From: Basidiobolus meristosporus CBS 931.73
Lineage: Eukaryota; Basidiobolomycota; Basidiobolomycetes; Basidiobolales; Basidiobolaceae
Assembly (NCBI GenBank): GCA_002104905.1
Contig: MCFE01000090.1
Location: forward strand, 1 to 64,000
Direction of reading: 5' to 3'
Length of the DNA: 64,000 nucleotides
The position numbers and the translations under genes were made by a program. Below, in pieces: positions 49,024 through 61,254 of the stretch; position 1 is the first letter of the stretch, and each line of letters begins with the position of its first letter. The notes below the pieces were generated by a model, which saw only the letters and a program-made list of their open reading frames with translations, was not told the origin of the DNA and ran no database searches.

Positions 49024-49405
49024 TGTGTGGGCTATTACTGACTGTACCTGGTAGTTGGAAGAGCTTGTAGGTCACATCAGTACCACTTGGCTCACAACAG
49101 CTTCCAACAGAAGGCAGTAAGACAATAAAGACTTGTGTTTATTATGTCCAAAGAAAAACCCTTCTCACAGTCTTGACTCAATCAGATAAACAGATATCTC
49201 ACTGGGAGAGGCTTAAGTGATAGACAGTGTGTCATAAACTAAGGGTGTGAACACCTTTCTGTAATGGTAAGTGTCTCAGCTAGGTAAGGGCAGGAATAGG
49301 AGGAAGGATGTGCAAGGGAATCATAGGGAGGATACTGGGGGGACTTTGGGCAGCACTCTGGGGAAGCTCTTGGGCAAAGAGTGGGTACTGCATTTAGTAT
49401 TCACA
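49024..49405 (-). mobile_element. Solo LTR, reverse orientation
   Basis: This 382 bp segment is the reverse complement of the LTR at 61255-61630, with matching stretches such as ggtgttcacaccc and aaacacaagtctttatt. It starts TG and ends CA. The flanking 5-mers tatgc (49019-49023) and tgtgc (49406-49410) match at four of five bases, like an eroded target-site duplication. No gag-pol follows on the minus strand, so it is a solo LTR. Confidence 0.75.
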
Positions 49406-49619
49406 TGTGCCACTCTCAATCTGATATGATTAAATATCTCATTATATAGCTTCTGCTTCTGGCTAAGCACACTATTTCTTGGCTTTCTACAAGCTGTAAT
49501 ACATCCTAATCTCTGACAATCCTCTTATATATTAGCTAAGTCTGCCATGCATTTCTCCCTTCTGTTTAATTCCAGATGATCCTCTACTAAGAGTGCTTTG
49601 TGATGCCTACTTTTAGCAA

Positions 49620-51909
49620 GTGCACCCATCCCATCTTTGCATTACTTGACTGAATACCCACCCATTGGTGCAGCTTAGCTTTTGAACACCATAGGCATAG
49701 GTGTCTCCATGTGCACATCTGTCTGCAATATTTTCCAACTCTTCCTGGCTGTCCTCCATATATTAACTCATCACATCCATCATGGACTTGAAGGTAATAT
49801 TCTTCACAAGATTGGGATATGGTAGTACCTGCAACTTGACTTATCTTCCTATCTCCCTATTCATCTGCTCCATAGGAAGCTTCTAAAAGGTGAAGCAAGG
49901 CCCAATATTCACCACACACCAAGCAAGATGGAGTAGGGAATAGATACAATAGCAGCAGAGATCTATACATTCTGCATTATATTTGCAGTTTAGCTGCTCA
50001 AATTGTGTTAGAAACTCCTTATGCAACAGCTGAAGATGGGTCAAGTTGGCATTGGTGATCTGCTTCTGGATAAATATTCCTACAAAGTCCACATATGATT
50101 CCCAATGCTTCCAATGTACTCCTGGTAGGAATGGCTTCAGAATGCCACTTGAATAAATACATATCCAGTTCATCCAGTCTTTGCAAATGTATTGTTGCAT
50201 ATGCATGTGAATATTGATTAGAGCCCATGAGAAGTACTTAGGGTAGCAGCAACTCTGTAATATCTTGGCAACTCTTTCAAATTTCTCCAGTATCTTGAAG
50301 TGCTCATATAGTTTGAAATGCCCCATCTACAACTAGATCATCAGTATAGGGATAATGTTAAAAAGCAAATGCATTGCTCTCAGTGGAAAGCTTTTGCTCC
50401 AACAAATACCCACTATCTTAAGTATCTCTGGTTTCTGATAGATTCCATATTATGGCTGATGACTTATAGCTTGCCAACTTTGCTGCAGTTGCATGCTCAC
50501 TTCTGTACATTCTCTCTGTGGGAAGATGATGTTCTTAGTGTTGGTGTTTGGGTAATAAAAATATGCATGAGTTATGGAGCAGATCCCCTGGATTGCACAC
50601 ATTTAACAGCAATATTGCCCATTATGCCCAGAAAAACCTGCTATCATGCTAATGGCTGGGGTATCTTCAATGCAGATAGTGATATGTGCTTTAACATAAC
50701 AGCCATTTACTGTTATCTCACTGGAAAGCATACAAAATTCATTCAGCAATGGATACAGATAGCTATCCAGGTTGGTTGGTGATTTAGGCCCAGATACCAG
50801 TGAGACTACCATTAGATTTTTGCTTTGATACCATACAATAGGCAGCAGATTCAGTTTGATGAGAATCAGTGGCCAGCAGGAATTGCTAGTAGAGTACTTG
50901 TCTAATAAGAATCTATCAAGTGCCAAAGCAAAGGCATGGTCATACATGCCTTCTAAGTAGCCCTTGCTACTTAGCTGTTTATAAGGTATGCCATCAAAAA
51001 TATCTGATATGTTTGCATGTGACTGATACTGAGTGCTGTACTTTATAGTACTGCAATACCTGTTGGACTGCATAAGCTTCTTTAGATGGGGTATTACTGG
51101 AATATATCCAAAGTGTGAGCAATTTTTTCCCTCATTGGTTCTGGATTCCTGACAATTTGGACACATTTCAATGGTGGCATTTTTGGATGTGAATGCCACG
51201 CAACTGTTAATGCATGCTGGATTCAGGACAGTCTTTGGGTCATAGGTTGCTAGCTGCATGATGGTTGTCCACTTGTACCATGGACATGGTAAGTTGCATC
51301 CCAGAATGATTTTAGTAATATGCAGTAGCAGATTCTCAATGCCCCCATTGCTGATATTAGTGGAAACATGCCACTTCTCTAGCCACAACATTACATCACT
51401 CACCAGTAGATGGATTACTGGGCTCATTTGGCTCTGTAGAGTATCCTTGGCATTTATTTCCACAGGTGCTGTCTCATTGCATATTGGGATTTGACCAGAC
51501 TCATGCATGGTACTGTTGTTAGGGGAGATAGGCACACATTCCATCAGTGAGCCTTCTTTGTCAGAGCTATCACTCTGTATGCCATATTCAGAAGGCTGAG
51601 GTGAGCCTAAAGGCATCACAAACTCACCTGACTCAGTTTGTGCAAGATTACACAGATGGCCAGGTGTCAATATAGTAGTATTAACTGACCAGCAAGATAA
51701 TGTTGGTGCTGCAGTGACTGATGAATGGTCAAATATGACTTGTATGGCAAAACACTGGCCATGATCATTATAATACTACCTTTGCTGTCTGCATGATTCA
51801 TGGCTGAGAGGCTTGCTACAATAGCCACATGGTTTTTTTCTCTTCTCTTATGGTGATAAATAAAGTTGTGGTACCACATACCCACATATATGTAGCTCTG
51901 TTTCCCCAT
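49620..51909 (-). mobile_element. Plavaka-type (Tnp2-like) DNA transposon, copy A
   Basis: The best preserved copy of the family. A 355-codon frame (51670-50603) has the core: CPNCQESRTNEG, DIFDGIPYKQL, SCWPLILIKLNLLPIVWYQS, SGPKSPTNLDSYLYPLLNEF and DTPAISMIAGFSGHNGQYC. A further minus-strand part (50326-49883) continues with KQITNANLTHLQLLHKEF and NIGPCFTFWKLPMEQM. These match the conserved blocks of the fungal Plavaka transposases of the CACTA/Tnp2 group. Frames are broken between the parts, so it is not functional. Termini were not found. Confidence 0.8.
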
Positions 51910-52020
51910 TGATGACTTACTTCCATATACATGCCACCAAAAAATAAAGTAAAGTCATCTGGTTCTCAACTAAACACTACTCCTGATGGCAGCAGAAGAG
52001 TAGTTGGACAATAGCTGGCT

Positions 52021-53966
52021 GTGACATTCAGTGCAACAAGCAGGGCTACATCCAGGAAAGGTCATGTTGACTGTGTGCCCACTGAAGGTAACAATGCAGA
52101 CTATGCAGGTCCTCAGTCAAGTAGGCAATACAGAGCCTCTGTGGAGCCGCAAGCTGACCATTATGCTCAGGCTGATGAGAGTGTATCAAATGTAGTACCT
52201 TCAGCTGAAGACCAGCAAGTGACAGTCATAACATCACCCCCACCCATATTAGTATGTACAAAGTCAGCTCATACCAAAGCATTGATGAAACAATTGGGTG
52301 CAGTGGCTGATAGGATAGATGCAATGGCCCAGAGAAATCAGGCAATAGTCCAGACACAGGGTGAGCAGATAATTCATGTAGAGCAATCTATATCCCAGGT
52401 AGAGAAAGCAGTGCTTTTGCTGCAAAGAAGGAACTCAAGTAGCTCAATGTCACAGCTAAGAATTGAGCCATTTCCTGATGTAAAAGCAGGAGAACACCAT
52501 ACAGTCTTTGAAGCACAACAATAGTGCCCAAAGATAAAGCCTACAGAAACACCTATCACAGCATGTGAGGGAGACAATGTGGTGTTTATACTAAAGCTTA
52601 AAAATCAAAAGATATTGAAGATCTGTGAAGCCATTGAGTACAATAATGAAGAGTGGGCTAGTATTTAAATGGCCATCAGAAGTCTAGCAGACCATCACCT
52701 TAAGTCTGGCATACCATGGAACCATCAGGAACTCAAGGTCAAGCAGAATGTGCTTTACTTGTTACATAAACATTATCCTGGATTCAAGCAGGCAAACAGA
52801 TCTTGGGCCAGCATTGATAGAAAAGTATCTTAAGAATAGCAGAAACTATCAAAGGCAGAAGAATAAGGGTGTCATGGCTAAAAACTGGTAGCTTCCTCAA
52901 AAGCCAATTACAAGCAGGGCCAAAAGCTCCAAACAAGCATCAAAGAGACATCAGGTAGCTGGAAGAGTGCCAATAAGGGACAAGCAGGCCAACACAGATG
53001 CACCAGCACAACATTCATCAAGGAAAAAGCATAGTACCACTCAAGAAGCACTCAGTCAAAGTAGCAGTGATGGACCTGGCAGTGGTAAAAGCCAGTGGCT
53101 TTCTCAGGAGCCCATCACAACTACAGCTGAGGGCTCAAAACAAGCAGTAAAGAAACATCAAATTCCCAGGAGAGTGCTGGCAAAGGACATGCAGGCCAAA
53201 AAAGATGTGTCAGAGCAGAATTTATCAAGCAGAAAATGTACCTCAGTACAAGAAACACTCAGACACAGTAGCAGTGAAATACTTGACAGTGATAAAGGAA
53301 CAGGGAAAGGGAAAAATACCTACCCAAGCCTGAGACAGAGAAGCATACAAAGACACTGCAGCTCTTGCCAATCAATGCTGTAAGCCTGGAACAGACTGAA
53401 TTCCATCATAGCCAAGTATAATTATCCACCAGAAAGCAGCAGTTTTCACAAGAGTTGGAAGCGCAGGCATTTGAGCTGCACTCTAGCAAGGTGGATGAGT
53501 TTGCAGACAAAGGCAACTTGTCTACTACAGCCTCCATGTCCTCCATTGTCAACAGAGTGGGATCCCACAGATAGACAAGGCTACAACATCAAGAACTCAA
53601 AAGACCACCACAGTGCCTTCAGCGGAATTTTGGAACATTAAGTGGCACACCAAGAGGTTGTGGCACTTTTTCAAGAGCCGTGCTCAAGAAAATGCACTTG
53701 AATATTGAAAGGATTTATTGCAAAGACTGGCAGATGAGGTGCCAGACCTTGCAATGCTGGCTGAAGACCAGGACATGTGGGAACCAGTGAATGAACAGTG
53801 GCATAAAGCTCTTGGGTTCCCACCAGAGTCATGGAAACAGAGTTTTACAGCAGAAATACTTATTGAGTGGTGGATTTTGATGGAGTTACTTGTTGAGTGT
53901 GGGGATGGGCTTAATGTATGTGTAGAGTATAGGGACTTGAATAGGTCAATACAATTGGTAATTTAG
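52021..53966 (+). pseudogene. Degenerate unrecognised ORFs, transposon-associated
   Basis: Three open stretches (52021-52524, 52967-53383, 53718-53966) lie on one strand with stops between them. The first has a helical segment (AVADRIDAMAQRNQAIVQTQ). The second holds two diverged copies of one motif (SSRKKHSTTQEALSQSSSDG and SSRKCTSVQETLRHSSSEIL). The third is Trp-rich (MWEPVNEQWHKALGFPPESW). They start just beyond the N-terminal side of Plavaka copy A and run away from it. They may be a second gene of that element or part of another transposon. No family was recognised. Confidence 0.35.
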
Positions 53967-54373
53967 GGACAACTGAAGTTTCAATGGAAATAAATCAATT
54001 TGTACACATAAAAAGTAAGAGAAACAGTTGAGTCAGGAAGTAAGGAGTCTGAGAAAGTGGCAATAGCCAATCAATGTACACAAATGTAGGAGGTGATCAA
54101 GTGTCCAGGATCAGAAAGTGAGCAAATTGGCAGGGAACCAATCAAAGCCACTTATATATACTGTTGTGGTGAAAAATTTTGGCCCAGTTTTTTGCAAAAC
54201 CTGGAGTGCAATTATTTTTCAAAAGTCTCTGCAGGGTGTCCTGACAGGATGGGAACCTCTTAGTCAGGGGACTTTAAATTTGTGATGGCCTTTTGGTGGG
54301 ATCATCACAATAATTTCTCATGGGGTTCTTGAATTCCATAAAATTGCTCCTTTGCAGAAAAGAAAGAAGTATC

Positions 54374-55200
54374 CTATAGTGGATCTTTTGTTGTCCAAAT
54401 TTTGTCCCCAATCAGCATCAGAGTATCACACAAGATCCTGTTCTGAATCCTTATAAGTGCATCTAAGCAGATATCTGCAGTTCCTTTTAGGTATCTAAAA
54501 ATCAGCACAACTGCTGCAATATGATCAGATCCATAGTTCTGATTATACTGGCTGGCAACTGCCATTGAATATGAGATATCTGGACGTGTTCTAAGCATAA
54601 TATACATAGTACTGCCAGCCATAGATTGACAAGGAAAGTCAGGGGTTTCAAATGGCACCCAGCTCTGTTGATTTGGTTGAGTTTTGGCCAAGTTAAAGAT
54701 TGTCTCCATTGGGGCAGCTGATGGTTTACAGTCTTCCATTTGGTGCTTTTTTAATATATCTTGAATATGCTTGGATTGACTTTGGGTGATACTCTGGGTA
54801 CTGCTGCCTATGGAGAACTTTATCCCTAAGTAGTAACTGAGTTCTCCTAGATTGGACATTTTGAGCTCCTTAGATAGACTGAACTTAGTCACTTCCAATG
54901 TTTTGAGGTTTCTAGCAGCTATAATAAGTGAATCCACATATAGAGCTAATAGAACAGGATTTGCTCTATCTGTCTTATAGTACATACTATAGTCAGCATT
55001 ACTCCTTTTGAAACCCAAATATTCCAGATAAGAATCTATGTTACAATTCTAGGCTCTTGGTGATTGTTTGAGTCCATATGGAGACTTTTTAAGCTTGCAG
55101 ACCAAATGGGGGTTATCCTGGTCAACAAACACATCAGGCTAGTCTATATACATGTCCTCATCAGGTTCTTCATTCAGGGTGCTGCTGTACATTCATTTGA
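54374..55200 (-). mobile_element. Ty1/copia reverse transcriptase-RNase H fragment
   Basis: The minus-strand translation gives LKKSPYGLKQSPRA, GFKRSNADYSMYYK, the RT active-site region LLALYVDSLIIAARNLKTL (usual YVDD reads YVDS), LGELSYYLGIKF, SKHIQDILKKH and MYIMLRTRPDISYSMAVASQ. These are classic copia signatures in the usual order. TAG stops replace expected Trp and Gln codons near 55045 and 55145. The 5' side stops at Plavaka fragment B and no LTR was identified. Confidence 0.85.
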
Positions 55201-55690
55201 TGGCAATTTCTACCAAGCGTACACTGGAAGCATTGTGTGTCATTTATTGATATTGTAGGAAAATATATCCAGAAGCAGATGAGTAATGCAAACTTGATGC
55301 ATCTTGAAATTTTATGCAAGGAGTTTGTAGCAGGACTTGAGTGGCTATACTGCAAGCATAAAGCTGCACATGTAGATCTCTGCTGCTACAGTATCTACTT
55401 GCTACTCCATCTTGCTTGGTGTGTGGAGTGTATTGAGCCTTGCCTCACCTTTTAGGGGCTTCCTATGGAGCAGATGTGTGGGACAAAGGAAGACAAGTCA
55501 AGTTGCAGGTGCTACCATGTCCCTATCTCATCCAGAATATTACCTCCAAGTTCATAATGGATGTGACAAATTGGCATATGGAGGACAGCCAGGAAGAGTT
55601 GGAAAATACTGAGGATAGATGCTCACATGGAGACACTTATGCCTTAGGCATTACAAAGCAATGCATCCCCAATGTGTGGGTAATCAGTTA
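55200..55690 (+). mobile_element. Plavaka-type transposon, copy B (C-terminal fragment)
   Basis: The plus-strand translation KQMSNANLMHLEILCKEFVA and LLHLAWCVECIEPCLTF corresponds to the C-terminal part of copy A. It continues as FIMDVTNWHMEDSQEELENT. Only this end is present, and the orientation is opposite to the other copies. Confidence 0.75.
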
Positions 55691-55699
55691 AGTAATGCA

Positions 55700-56610
55700 A
55701 AGTTGGGTTTGGTGCAACAACCAACTAAATTCTATAAGACAACTCCACCAATATGTGCAGTGTTTCTTCTGGTCATAAGCTAATTTCTACATCATACAAC
55801 AAGGAATGCACACAAACAGGATCCAGAGCACACCTTTAAGGGGAACAAGTGTTCAGCAGGGAGATGGAACATATTGATTAGATACTAAGATGTTCTTTGC
55901 AGATTTTCAGGCAGTACTTATGACAACAGTAGAGGCAACCAAGCATATGTTAAAAATATGTAAATCTTACCCGCAATACATGATATATGGCAGCTCTGAA
56001 AGCATCACACAAAAAAGCCATAAAGTTGAGACTACACAAGTGTGTCAATTGCAGCAGGTGTAGATATATGTACAGGTTAGGTAAGCTGGAGGTCATAGTT
56101 CTTGTTGATTGAAGTATATGTGGAATACCCAAGGTAGTAGTGGGTAAGCAGTTAAAGTGGGGTGACACTTCAGTGGAATATATGAATGGAACAAGGGGAC
56201 CTAAAAACAGAAAGCACCAGTTGGAAAACTGGCATGGTAGCATTATACAGGACTCACTGTAGGCTACTGTACTACCACAATAAAGCCTCCGGGTCTAAAC
56301 TGCTGGCATCCTTGTCAATATGTCACTATGGTAAAAGCTCCTGCTTCTCTAGCTTCCAAGGTGCCCCAAGTATCTCCAAAGATCTCTGTGTGTTGTGTGC
56401 ACCACCCTGAAAGCTTCTTGATGGCAAGTCTGAGGTATAACTGCAGAAGGTAGGTGCAACACTAACCAATAAGGATGCATTGTTACTGGTAGAAGGGATG
56501 ATTGTTTGATCAGTACTACATCAGTAAAGAGACCGCAAGGCTCACAAGAATCCAATCTAAGTTCTACAAGAAAACTCCCACTTTTGTGTTGGAAAGTTCC
56601 CCTCTCAGAA
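55700..56610. other. CpG-poor DNA without a recognised element
   Basis: Short frames on both strands show no family motif. The composition is the same as the surrounding transposon block. Confidence 0.4.
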
Positions 56611-56819
56611 GCCACTTTAGTCTAAAGCCCCCTTTAGAGACCACTTTAAGAAACCCCTTTACTCTAAAGAAGCCCCTTTTTGCACCCCTTTAGTGTAAAG
56701 TCTACTTTAGAGACCACTACAAGAAGCCCCTTTACTCTAAAGACACCCCTTCAGACACCTCTTTAGGTCTAAAGACCCCTTTAATGACTTCTACACCACA
56801 CCCCTTTAGTTTAAAGGGG
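56611..56819. repeat. Array of near-palindromic CCCCTTTA..TAAAG units
   Basis: At least five near-palindromes of the form cttta-NNN-taaag occur in about 210 bp: at 56615, 56657, 56688, 56730 and 56760, with a final perfect arm pair cccctttagtttaaagggg at 56801-56819. A larger period is also visible: agagaccact..aag followed by cccctttactctaaaga appears at about 56636 and 56710, 74 bp apart. Confidence 0.75.
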
Positions 56820-57249
56820 AGTGCAGAATTTCCTTATTGGGAAATATTTTCTCAGAAAGAAAAGTGACTGCCAAATAAGAAAAAGTTACTATGAGTAAAT
56901 AAGCCCAATAGTCAACAGAAGGTCAGAACACTGCTGCAGAAGTGAGAAACACTGCCTATAGTATATTTTGAGCCTAATGTTGAGGCTATTGGTGAAAGTT
57001 ATATCTTCTATTGGTATATCAAACTCCCTATAACTATTTCCTTATTAGCATACTGGATGTTGTTGTACATTGTTGATTAGCCTCTACATTGTAGAACAAG
57101 CCCCAAACTAATCATAATACAACAAAACGGATGGTAACTCATACCCAGGTCATGTGTCAAGGGTACTGATGTGGGCACTTGACTAATGTAGATACATCTG
57201 GTGATCACAAAGCCGTATAACATTTGGGATAAACAATGTTGATAACTAA

Positions 57250-58140
57250 TCATGGTAAACATGATATGGAGATTCTACAAACAATTGGGGCAAAGAATAA
57301 TGGGATCATACCAACAGGATAAAATATCAATAAGTGCCTCATTATAGCTATATTAATATACTTTTCTGTGTGAGGTATGAATACCCAGTCACAAGAGATA
57401 CTCCATAATATCTTGCAAACTCTTTGAAGTTTCTCTGGTAACTTGAAGTGCTCATTTAGCTTGAAATGCCTCATGGACAGCTTAGTCACTAGTATAGGGA
57501 TATTGTTGACAAGCCAATGCATTGCTCCCACCAGAAAGCTCTTACTCCAACAGATACCCTCCATCTTACGCATCTCTGGTTTCCAATTGATTTCATATTC
57601 CAGCTAATGGCTTGAGCTTGCCAATAGTCATTAGTATAGGGAAATTGTTGAAAGGCAAATGAATTGCTCCTGATGGAAAGCTTTTGCTCCAACAGATACC
57701 CACTATCTTAAGTATTTCTGGTTTCCAATTAATTCCATATTCTAGCCAATGGCTTATAGCTTGCTAGCTTTGCCACAATTGCATGTTGACTTTTCTATGT
57801 TCTCTCCGTGGGAATATGAAGTGTATAGTGAGGTGTTTGGATAATAATAATGTGCTTGAAATATTAACACTACATCATTCATCAGTAAATAGATTACTGG
57901 GCTCACTTAGCTTCATAAGGTAACCCTGGCATTTTTTTCCTTTGGTGTGGTCTCACTACATATTGAGATTTTGGCAGGCTTATGCAGCATACAGTTCTTA
58001 GGAGAGATAAGCTTACAATCCATCAGTGAGCCTTCTGATTCAGAGCTATCACTCTGTGTGCCATATACAGAAGGCTGAGGAGTGCCTAAAGGCCTCACAA
58101 ACTCACCTGACTCAGTTTGTTCAAGTTGACAGGTATTTCT
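57250..58140 (-). mobile_element. Plavaka-type transposon, copy C (internally deleted)
   Basis: The minus-strand N-terminal part (58098-57913) reads GTPQPSVYGTQSDSSESEGS, equivalent to GSPQPSEYGIQSDSSDKEGS in copy A. The sequence then jumps to a late segment (RHFKLNEHFKLPEKLQRVCK), so the catalytic core is deleted. In between, a segment of about 140 bp is present twice in tandem (57487-57620 and 57628-57750). Confidence 0.75.
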
Positions 58141-59278
58141 ATATGCTGTTATAGATATATCAATTGGCCAACAATATCCCTATGTAACATGATTTAGTTG
58201 CACAGGTGGATCCAATATGAATCAGCTGTCAGGATCCTGCTTAGAGACTATCATAATACCAGCAGCTTGGAATTAGTGACACTGCTAACAATCTTATGAC
58301 AGGATCACAACAGTGTTTTGCTAATTTTACAACCAAATAAAGGGATAAAACTTGATAAGATTTAATTGGTGCTGTGACAATACTTGTAAGGTATATTTGT
58401 GGTCTTTTGGCACTCTATTACTATTTTAAGTGGATCCAGTTGGCCAGAACATCCAACTGCCTTATATGGCAAGAAACTTGACAGTATTTTAAAGGCCTGA
58501 CAGCAAGACTGTGCTGGCATTATAGCGGCAGAATGACAGCCTACAGCTGGTTCTGTATAATGCTACTGTAACAGTTTACCAAATGATATATCCTATTTCT
58601 ACCTCCTCTTGTGCAATTCATATATTCTAATGTAGAATGACCCCTCTTTATTTGCTTACCCACTACTACCTTGGTTATTCCACATATACTTTGAATAGAA
58701 GAAAACTATGGCCTCCTGCCTACCAACCCCTATAAACGCACACACCTACCACCATTGACATACTTCTATTGCCTCAATTTTACAGCTTTTTAGTGTGATA
58801 CTTGCAATGTTGCCATATACCTTGTACTGCTGGCAACATATACATCTTGCAAACATATGCTTGGTTGTTGCCACTTATGACATGAATACCTCCTGAATAT
58901 ACACAAAGAACTGCTTGGTATTTAGCCATTATAATTCTTCTCCCTGCTGAATTCCAGTCCCCCATATAGATGCACTCTGGCTTTTGTTTGTGTGAATTCT
59001 GTATTGAATGGTGTAGAAGTTGGCTTGTGACCATAACAAATCCAGCATACCTTGGTAGAGTTTTCCTGATAAAAATTAGTTGCTTGTTTCACCCATCCCA
59101 TCTTTGCATTACTTAGCTGATTACCCACACATTGGGGCTGCTTAGCTTCTTAATACCTTGGGCATTGGTGTCTCCATGTGCATATTTGTCCTCAGAATTT
59201 TCCAACTCTTCCTGGCTGTCCTCCATGTGCCAACTTGTCACATTCATGATGGACTTGAAGGTAATACTTTTGATGAAA

Positions 59279-59452
59279 GGGGTTAGGGCTAGGGTTAGGG
59301 GAGGGAAAGTCACCAAAGTAGGTGAAATCTTTATTTGATTTCAGACAAGTCTAACTACAAATAAAGAAGCCAGCTGGGAATAGAAGATTCCCAAAGTAAA
59401 CACTAAGTTGAATATGAATAAATCTAAGCTAAGGGTTAGGGTTAGGGTTGGG
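59279..59452. repeat. Interstitial telomere-type repeats bracketing a short segment
   Basis: At 59279-59305 the sequence reads ggggttagggctagggttag then ggg; at 59431-59452 it reads aagggttagggttagggttg. Both are TTAGGG units in the same orientation, 125 bp apart. Copy A of the transposon lacks all of this between ctTCACAAGA-like sequence and ttgggatatgg (near 49800-49812), so it is an insertion in copy D/E. Confidence 0.8.
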
Positions 59453-59591
59453 ATATGGTAGTACCTGCAACTTGACTAGCGTTCCTATCTCCCCACACAT
59501 CTGCTCCAGAGAAAACTCCCAAAAGGTGAAGCTAGGGCCAATATTCTCCACACACTGTGCAAGATGGATTAGAGAATGGAGAGAGTAGCAG

Positions 59592-60660
59592 TGTAGTGGG
59601 GTCACAGTGGCACCTGCTGACAGATGTGCTCATTCCCATATTTTCTACTTCCCTATATCTCTACTACACTTGTTTTAGCTCTATCCCATTTGTCTTACCT
59701 GATCAGTACCATCCCATAAGCTGGTTGACTATCACACCTGCTTACCTTATAGCATAAGTTATCCCTCACTTTATGTAGGATTACTAGCTGTAAGTGCTTC
59801 TATATTAGGCAAGTACCTGTGCCAGTACCCATGACACATGATCAACCTGTGTCACCATCTCTACCATTTTCACACCATATATGGTATCCCTATGTAACAC
59901 AGGTCTCAGAATACTGATTCCTGATTGGTTCGATGTGCTGTGCCTCTTAGAACCTTCTGTCACATACTTAGAACATTCTTAGGTCACTCTGATGTCATTA
60001 AGAGTTTTATTGATATCTGGAACCTTCTGGAACATCATGATTAGTAATCACTTAGCCAATAAGAAAAGTATATTAGGGAGGCTATCCCTCAACAATAAAT
60101 CATCATCCCTTTTATCAATATACCAACTTGTTGATTAGTGTGATCACTGCTACCTGCTGCTACCTGAGCTTCCAACCCCAGACCACAGGACACTCCCAGG
60201 AAACTGTGCTGACAGCCAACTGACCTTGGAGGCACTACTTCTGAGGAATACTCAGAGTAGGTATCTTTTATTATATTTGATTCTTTCCCTAGATTGTTCT
60301 TGTACAGGCAAAAATACTTATCTGTCTTTGTAACTATTGACCACAGCTGCACTCTTATCAAGTTGCTGTTGGTGGAGTTTACAGTTGTTGTGACTTTGGA
60401 AGCTTTAGTACATTGTCATCTCAAAGGACACTGAACCCAGCACATACTTTTGTTAAGACACCAATTAAGTTGGGGATTGTAGCTCAATAGTTTTCTTGAC
60501 AAGCTTGTGGCTTTATTCCCCATCATATTAGATTAGGGACAGTACCCAAGTACTCCTAGTAAGCATTTGCCAGAGGTTATTGCACCCAGTGAACATTGCA
60601 CACACAAAGCACTTGAAAAGTGTTGGACATATCTCTCCCTTGGACTTATACACCACCACA
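59592..60660. mobile_element. 1.07 kb TG...CA insertion, LTR-like
   Basis: Copy A of the transposon is continuous where this copy is split. The inserted segment begins TGTAGTGGGG and ends CACCACCACA. It is flanked by gtagcag and gaggcag (5 of 7 bases equal, ending gcag). It has no long frame, includes AATAAA, and looks like a large solo LTR. It is unrelated by eye to the 0.38 kb LTR family. Confidence 0.55.
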
Positions 60661-61254
60661 GAGGCAGTGATCTACATGTTCAGTGTTATGTTTGTAGTAT
60701 AGCTGCTCAAATCCCATCACAAACTCTTTGCACAACAGCTGTAAATGAGTCAAGTTGGCATTGGTGATCAGCTTCTGGAAAAATATTCCTACAATGTCCA
60801 TATACAACTCCCAATGCTTCCAATGTAAACTCAGTAGGAATGGCTTCAGAACACCACCTGAATAAATACATATCCAATTCATCCAGTCTTTGCATTTGTA
60901 TGGTCACACATGCATATGAATATTAACTGGAACCCATGAGAAGTAATTAGGGTAGTGGATACTCTGCAACATCTTGCCAATTCTTTTGAATTTTTCTGGT
61001 ATCTCAAAGGGCTCATTTAACTTGAAATACCCCATGTACAACTTGGTCATCAGTATAGAAATATTGTTGAAAAGCAAATGCATTGCTCCCAGTAGAAAGC
61101 TTTTGCTCCAACAGATACCCTCTATCTTAAGTATCTCCGGTTTCCAATTGATTCCATATTTTGGCCAATGCCTAATAGCTTGCCAACTTTGCTGCAATTA
61201 CAAGCTGACTTCTGTACATCTTCTCTGTGGAATGATGATGTTCTTAGTGCTGGT

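Larger units (their letters stand above)
58790..61254 (-). mobile_element. Plavaka-type transposon, copy D/E, interrupted by two insertions
   Basis: One copy split in pieces: 61254-60661 (YGINWKPEILKIEGICWSKS and TNANLTHLQLLCKEFVMGFE), then 59591-59453 (HLAQCVENIGPSFTFWEFSL), then 59278-58790 (SIMNVTSWHMEDSQEELENS, MGNQLSNAKMGWVKQATNFY). The pieces are collinear with copy A once the 1.07 kb and telomere-repeat insertions are removed. Its upstream end is cut by the LTR at 61255. Confidence 0.7.

Noticed and set aside
60477-60530. tRNA-like A box (tagctcaat) with a B-box-like stretch
   Set aside because: Spacing between boxes is too short and no cloverleaf arms pair; probably chance within the 1.07 kb insert.
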